Positions 60,489 to 64,000 of a stretch of 64,000 nucleotides of DNA are shown one piece after another. Origin of the DNA: Ardenticatenaceae bacterium (lineage in GTDB: Bacteria; Chloroflexota; Anaerolineae; Promineifilales; Promineifilaceae); assembly GCA_020634435.1 (NCBI GenBank), contig JACKBS010000005.1, positions 806,001-870,000 on the forward strand, in the 5' to 3' direction. Within the stretch, counting starts at the first letter, position 1. The number at the start of each line of letters is the position of its first letter. A program made the translations under genes and the position numbers. The notes beneath the pieces are model-generated. The model was not told the origin of the DNA. It ran no database searches and worked only from the letters and a program-made list of their open reading frames with translations.

Positions 60489-62702
60489 TTATTCCAATAC
60501 TTCAACCTCAAGCTGGGTCTGCGAAGTCAACTTGATGATTCTATTTGAACCTAAAGGTGTCGGCGTGTTGGCTGGCAGTTTGTTGTTGCCTAAGATTGTG
60601 CCATTGACGCTGCCTAAATCGGTCACATAAAACTGGTTGTCCCGTAACGAAATGGTTACATGTTTACGGGAAATACGCGGGTCGCCGCTAACGTTGAAGT
60701 CTACTCCTTCACGACCAATCACACAGGGGAAGTTACCTACAATTCGTTCTGCTTGCCCCCCACCAGCCTGTATCACTTTGATCTTGAGCCGTTTGGTTGC
60801 CGGAGAAACGACGGCCGCTGCTGCTGGCTGTGGGTTCAAGAACTCTTCCTCGTCGGGAGCAACATTTTGTTGGGGCATCAACTTGCTTCGATCAAAATCT
60901 GACCAGACGATCGACTTATCAACTGGAGGACGCACAATGACAGGTTCCTCCTGTTTTCGCTTTTTGCTGCCAAAAAACAAAACCCCTCCCAGGCTGAGCA
61001 CAATCAGCGCAATGATACCCAGGTAAAGCGGATTACTGGTTAAAGCCGCAATCGCTACTGAAAACCAGGAAGGGGGTGGGGGCGGCACCGGTTTAAAATC
61101 GTCATACGTGCTTTCAGAGCGCTGTTGATCGGCCGTGTATAAATAGACCGTTACCCGGTAAGTGCCCGGCGTTTCTGCCGACTTAAGCGTATCGGGCATT
61201 TGTTCCTGAAGGCGCATCCCTGTAAAAAGCGTGGGGCCAAATTCGTAAATTTTGCTGCCAGTGTTGTCATCTACAATAAAGCCTTCATAGGTTTGCACAC
61301 GACCCGCCTCTGGCACATCCAAATCGATATAAAACAAGCCGTTTTCATAATCTGGCGTCACGGCCTGAATGGTGAAATCCACTGAGAGCGGCGGATCGTG
61401 GGTAAATTCTCGCTCGGTCAGAAGCGTTTCACCGTCGGCATCCTGAATCAAAAAACCATCTTGATTGATGGCCTGCACATGAATGCTATATTCCCGTCCA
61501 GCTTGCAGGTTGTTGCCATTAATTTCAACCAGCAAGGTTGCGTCTGGATTTTCGAAGATCTGATCGTTGGAAACTTGTGTCCCACCGCGCACATCCCATA
61601 CATTGACAATCAGCTGATGGACCGTCTCGGCGCTGGCGACGCTTAACGACAGCGTATACACATTGGTAGTGGCATTGTATTGGAAATTAGAGATGAGTGT
61701 GTCTACAGGCGGTGGCGGCAAATCATAATTCTTACTGGAGAAGAAGCTAAAGGTTGTTGTCAGTGGGGAATCATCACCACGAAGCTTTATTGAAAGGACG
61801 GCCTGGTTCTCACCCTGCTGTGGAAAAACCTGGCCACGGGCCATTAACTGGCTGTTCAGCCCCGCAATGATTTCCTGAAATAGGCTGTTCAGGTTGGTTT
61901 GGTTGCCAATTGCTGAAAATGCGGCCGTTTCTGCCGCCATATTGCGCAGTTCGCCTACATTCAATTCAGCCTCAGACTGATTGTAAATACCAATCGTGTG
62001 AATGGGGGTGATCGTGGAAACGTTCGCGCTCGGTTTGGCGGCGGTGATGACCTCTTCATAGGTGTGGGTGGAGCAAGGTTCGCTGCTGTCCACCGTCAGC
62101 TGGTCCTGGCCATCGGTAAATAAAATAATGGCGCGCCGTTCTTGGGGATTTTTGATCTGCTGATCCAGACGCTCTATGGCACCGTAAACAGCATCATAGA
62201 GGCAGGTGCCCCGGTTGGGGATCGCCTGCACGGTGTCGATCACATCTTTTACGCGGATATGGTTATCCGTAAAATCTTGCAGGGGAAAGCTGGATTCATT
62301 AAAAGGAATAACGGCAAAATGGGCTGTGGGCGGGGCGTTATCAATAGCTGATTTTGCGGCGACTCTTACCTGCTCCATAACATCCTGCATACTGCCGCTG
62401 GTATCTAGGAGCAGAGCAATAAAAATAGGCGTTTGGGGGTCGGCAATTTGCACGGGAACGGGCGTGCCGTTGCCTCCCAGTAGCTGAATGGATGCGGCTT
62501 CAATGTCTGGCTGTGGCATCGGACGGCCGTTGCTATCTGTCACCGTAAAAAAGACATCCAACCCCATGTTGTCATCCCCTTCCGTGGCCACAACATGGTT
62601 GATCGTTAGGAATCCGCTGGTTTGGGCCTGAACCGCAAAAGGTTTCAGAAAACACAACCAGCCTACTAAAAGAAGAAGATACCCCATATTTTTCTTTGTC
62701 AT
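60489..62702 (-). CDS. VWA domain, transmembrane helix and cytoplasmic FHA domain protein
   Basis: Protein of 737 residues. A signal peptide (about 1-26, ending VQAQ) leads to an extracellular von Willebrand factor A domain (about 85-285) with MIDAS motif D100-T-S-G-S104, then beta-rich Ig-like segments (about 300-540), one transmembrane helix (about 562-585) and a C-terminal FHA domain (about 640-737) with GREGVDF, RISRKHVTI and LGSVNGT. FHA domains bind phosphothreonine, so the neighbouring kinase may phosphorylate its partner. AGAGG lies upstream of ATG 62702. It diverges from the WXG100 genes. Confidence 0.92.
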   Translation of the reverse strand: MTKKNMGYLLLLVGWLCFLKPFAVQAQTSGFLTINHVVATEGDDNMGLDVFFTVTDSNGRPMPQPDIEAASIQLLGGNGTPVPVQIADPQTPIFIALLLDTSGSMQDVMEQVRVAAKSAIDNAPPTAHFAVIPFNESSFPLQDFTDNHIRVKDVIDTVQAIPNRGTCLYDAVYGAIERLDQQIKNPQERRAIILFTDGQDQLTVDSSEPCSTHTYEEVITAAKPSANVSTITPIHTIGIYNQSEAELNVGELRNMAAETAAFSAIGNQTNLNSLFQEIIAGLNSQLMARGQVFPQQGENQAVLSIKLRGDDSPLTTTFSFFSSKNYDLPPPPVDTLISNFQYNATTNVYTLSLSVASAETVHQLIVNVWDVRGGTQVSNDQIFENPDATLLVEINGNNLQAGREYSIHVQAINQDGFLIQDADGETLLTEREFTHDPPLSVDFTIQAVTPDYENGLFYIDLDVPEAGRVQTYEGFIVDDNTGSKIYEFGPTLFTGMRLQEQMPDTLKSAETPGTYRVTVYLYTADQQRSESTYDDFKPVPPPPPSWFSVAIAALTSNPLYLGIIALIVLSLGGVLFFGSKKRKQEEPVIVRPPVDKSIVWSDFDRSKLMPQQNVAPDEEEFLNPQPAAAAVVSPATKRLKIKVIQAGGGQAERIVGNFPCVIGREGVDFNVSGDPRISRKHVTISLRDNQFYVTDLGSVNGTILGNNKLPANTPTPLGSNRIIKLTSQTQLEVEVLE

Positions 62703-63005
62703 TTAGCGCTTACCTCTGAGAGTGGGTATGGATGAATCAGATGCTACCGGAGATTGTCTTGACAGACAGAATTTACTTTTTTACACTTCGAACTGCTTAG
62801 TGTCCAGAGAAGTTAGAAAAATTTTAGCAAAATATTTTGACTTTATTGTGTTAATAACTTTTCAGTTCGGTATATCAATACGATATAGTCATCAACCCGT
62901 TAAGTCAACTAAAGTAAATAGTAGATATTTATCCACTGACTGGTCTTTTGGCCCAACCCATATAGGTGGTCTGGTTATGAACCTGCCACAAAAGGAATAA
63001 ATAAA
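62703..63005 (+). promoter_or_regulatory. Divergent promoter region with TTGACA box and TATATC palindrome
   Basis: AT-rich 303-base region, no gene seen. On the plus strand TTGACA (62759-62764) and TACACT (62782-62787) are 17 bases apart, a good promoter for the WXG100 genes. Downstream, TATATC-AATAC-GATATA (62871-62887) is a perfect inverted repeat and a possible operator. No ACGGCCGT copies occur here or after it. Confidence 0.6.
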
Positions 63006-63305
63006 ATGGATGAGATTCGGGCAGATTATGATCGGCTTGAGCAGTTAGCAAATCAATTTGCTAATCAATCCCAAGCCATTCAGCAAATGCTGCAAAATGT
63101 GCGTGGTTCCATGGATCCCCTGCAAAGTGGTGGCTGGATTGGCCGTGGCTCAGATGCGTTTTTCTCTGAGATGCAAAGTGAAGTTTTGCCAGCGACTCAG
63201 CGACTGCAAGAAGCATTGGATGAAGCCAACCGCGTGACGAAACAGATTATTCAAACGGTTAAACAGGCAGAGGAAGAGGCATCTTCCCCGTTTCGTGCCA
63301 GCTAA
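63006..63305 (+). CDS. WXG100-family protein 1 (type VII secretion)
   Basis: Small helical-hairpin protein of 99 residues, likely exported by a type VII (ESX-like) system as a dimer. Two long helices (about 3-40 and 52-92) flank the turn GGWIGRGSDAFFSEM, where Trp-Ile-Gly is the WXG motif. The C-terminal helix ends Glu/Ala-rich; a YxxxD/E export signal is not obvious. AAGGA lies about ten bases upstream of the ATG. It is first of three tandem genes with small gaps. Confidence 0.9.
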   Translation: MDEIRADYDRLEQLANQFANQSQAIQQMLQNVRGSMDPLQSGGWIGRGSDAFFSEMQSEVLPATQRLQEALDEANRVTKQIIQTVKQAEEEASSPFRAS

Positions 63306-63338
63306 CCCCTATTAGTAGCCAATTTTAAGGAGAGCATT

Positions 63339-63629
63339 ATGTCTGAAATTAAGATGGATTATGGATTGATGGAAGATATGAACCGTACCTTCCTTCAAGG
63401 CGTTGAACAATTGCAAGACACCATGCAAGCTATGCAAAATGTGGCCAACGAGATGGAAGATGGGGCATTGTTAGGACGAGGCGGTACAGCCTTTACAGAA
63501 GCAATTCGGGGCAAATTGTGTCCGGCGATTTCCCGGCTGACGGACAAGTTCCAGGAACTTGCTGAAGATATCCAGAAAGCCATGGAAGATATGAAAAGTG
63601 CCGATTCGTCTACTGAGCGTATGTACTAA
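63339..63629 (+). CDS. WXG100-like protein 2 (degenerate WXG turn)
   Basis: Protein of 96 residues with the same two-helix plan. The turn reads EDGALLGRGGTAFTEAI, so the Trp of WXG is replaced by Leu (LLG), while the following GRGGTAF is kept. It may pair with one of its neighbours as a heterodimer, as EsxA/EsxB-type proteins do. AAGGAG lies eight bases upstream of the ATG, and the gene starts 33 bases after the first. Confidence 0.85.
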   Translation: MSEIKMDYGLMEDMNRTFLQGVEQLQDTMQAMQNVANEMEDGALLGRGGTAFTEAIRGKLCPAISRLTDKFQELAEDIQKAMEDMKSADSSTERMY

Positions 63630-63664
63630 AGGCCCAGTATTAGTTAACTTAAGGAGCATAAAAA

Positions 63665-63997
63665 ATGTTAGGTGTGCTTATTCGTTTTGCCCGTAAGGTT
63701 GTAGAAAATATCCTTTCTCAATTGATGCAGCAGTTTAACATCATTCAAGAACAGGCTTTTAGTCCGATGCAGGCCATGGTGCAGCAGGTTATGGATGGTG
63801 TATGGGTTGGCCGTGGTGCGGATGCCTTTGTTGAAGAGGTATCTAGCATTATGATGCCAGGCGTTGGCAAAATTGGGGATGGCATCAATATTTTTAGCAA
63901 GAATATTAACAACGCCATCGATGTGATGGACCGCGCTGATGAGCAGGTAAACAACTTTGTGAACTCATTGGGCGATTTGTTTGGCGGAATTTTTTAA
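63665..63997 (+). CDS. WXG100-like protein 3
   Basis: Protein of 110 residues ending three bases before the window edge. It has an N-terminal helix with a basic start (RFARKVVENI), the turn DGVWVGRGADAFVEEV with an intact WVG, and a second helical region ending FGGIF. AAGGAG lies nine bases upstream of the ATG. Its N-terminal extension is longer than in the two genes before it. Secretion genes such as an EssC-like ATPase may follow outside the window. Confidence 0.85.
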   Translation: MLGVLIRFARKVVENILSQLMQQFNIIQEQAFSPMQAMVQQVMDGVWVGRGADAFVEEVSSIMMPGVGKIGDGINIFSKNINNAIDVMDRADEQVNNFVNSLGDLFGGIF

Positions 63998-64000
63998 CGT

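Noticed and set aside
1..64000. ACGGCCGT as simple recognition site of a local restriction-modification system.
   Set aside because: No methyltransferase or restriction gene was found in the window, and restriction usually leads to avoidance of sites, not enrichment.
1..64000. tRNA, rRNA, insertion sequence or phage genes.
   Set aside because: None was recognised in gaps or genes; no transposase or integrase motif was seen.

Overview
The window reads as chromosomal DNA of an environmental Chloroflexota bacterium, probably in or near Anaerolineae. This is an inference from gene content: MalT-like STAND regulators beside DUF4386 proteins, DUF5671 repeat proteins, Lipoprotein_15 repeats, WXG100 proteins and a short 6-phosphogluconate dehydrogenase. 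No rRNA or tRNA gene was seen to anchor it. A strong genomic signature is the palindrome ACGGCCGT, present about 100 times by eye, roughly once per 640 bases on both strands and mostly inside genes, where one or two copies would be expected by chance.

Layout. 0-5.7 kb: the 3' part of a secreted Lipoprotein_15 repeat protein, a SpoIIE-type phosphatase and membrane proteins. 5.7-8.2 kb: etfBA and a zinc-ribbon membrane protein. 8.4-12 kb: a CDP-alcohol phosphatidyltransferase, a YbhN-like membrane protein and a rhomboid protease. 12.1-13.8 kb: an nth-permease-thioesterase operon on the minus strand. 14-18.6 kb: central sugar metabolism (glycogen debranching enzyme, gnd, rpiA) with a double cyclic-nucleotide-binding protein. 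18.8-27.2 kb: a membrane-fused sulfite-oxidase-like enzyme, a polytopic membrane protein carrying an in-frame palindromic repeat, an SLC12-like transporter and two related coiled-coil membrane proteins.

27.3-33.5 kb holds a minus-strand electron-transfer operon: an octahaem lipoprotein on a collagen-like stalk, a 14-haem membrane protein, a b-type cytochrome and a decahaem lipoprotein, 32 CXXCH motifs in all. No catalytic reductase or dehydrogenase subunit is recognisable, so the best guess is a quinone-linked multihaem conduit at the outer face of the cell membrane. gyrA follows (34.1-36.6 kb), then a probably leaderless MalT/LuxR-type regulator with DUF4386, GNAT, serine hydrolase and small hypothetical genes.

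43.1-58.6 kb is a nonribosomal peptide locus: a three-module synthetase (A-T-C-A-T-C-A-T), a second protein with module four plus a thioesterase with a Cys nucleophile and a fused MFS exporter, a KamA-like radical SAM aminomutase homologue, and an MbtH-like protein on the opposite strand. The assembly line should make a tetrapeptide. Hand-read pocket codes suggest a Leu-like residue 2 and an Asp/Asn-like residue 4; positions 1 and 3 are unclear.

58.6-64 kb looks like the edge of a type VII (WXG100) secretion locus: a Ser/Thr kinase with a CBM9-like extracellular domain and a VWA-FHA membrane protein on the minus strand, diverging from three tandem WXG100-like genes that run to the window end. 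The mbtH gene sits as the last gene of the kinase run, so the peptide and secretion loci interlock.
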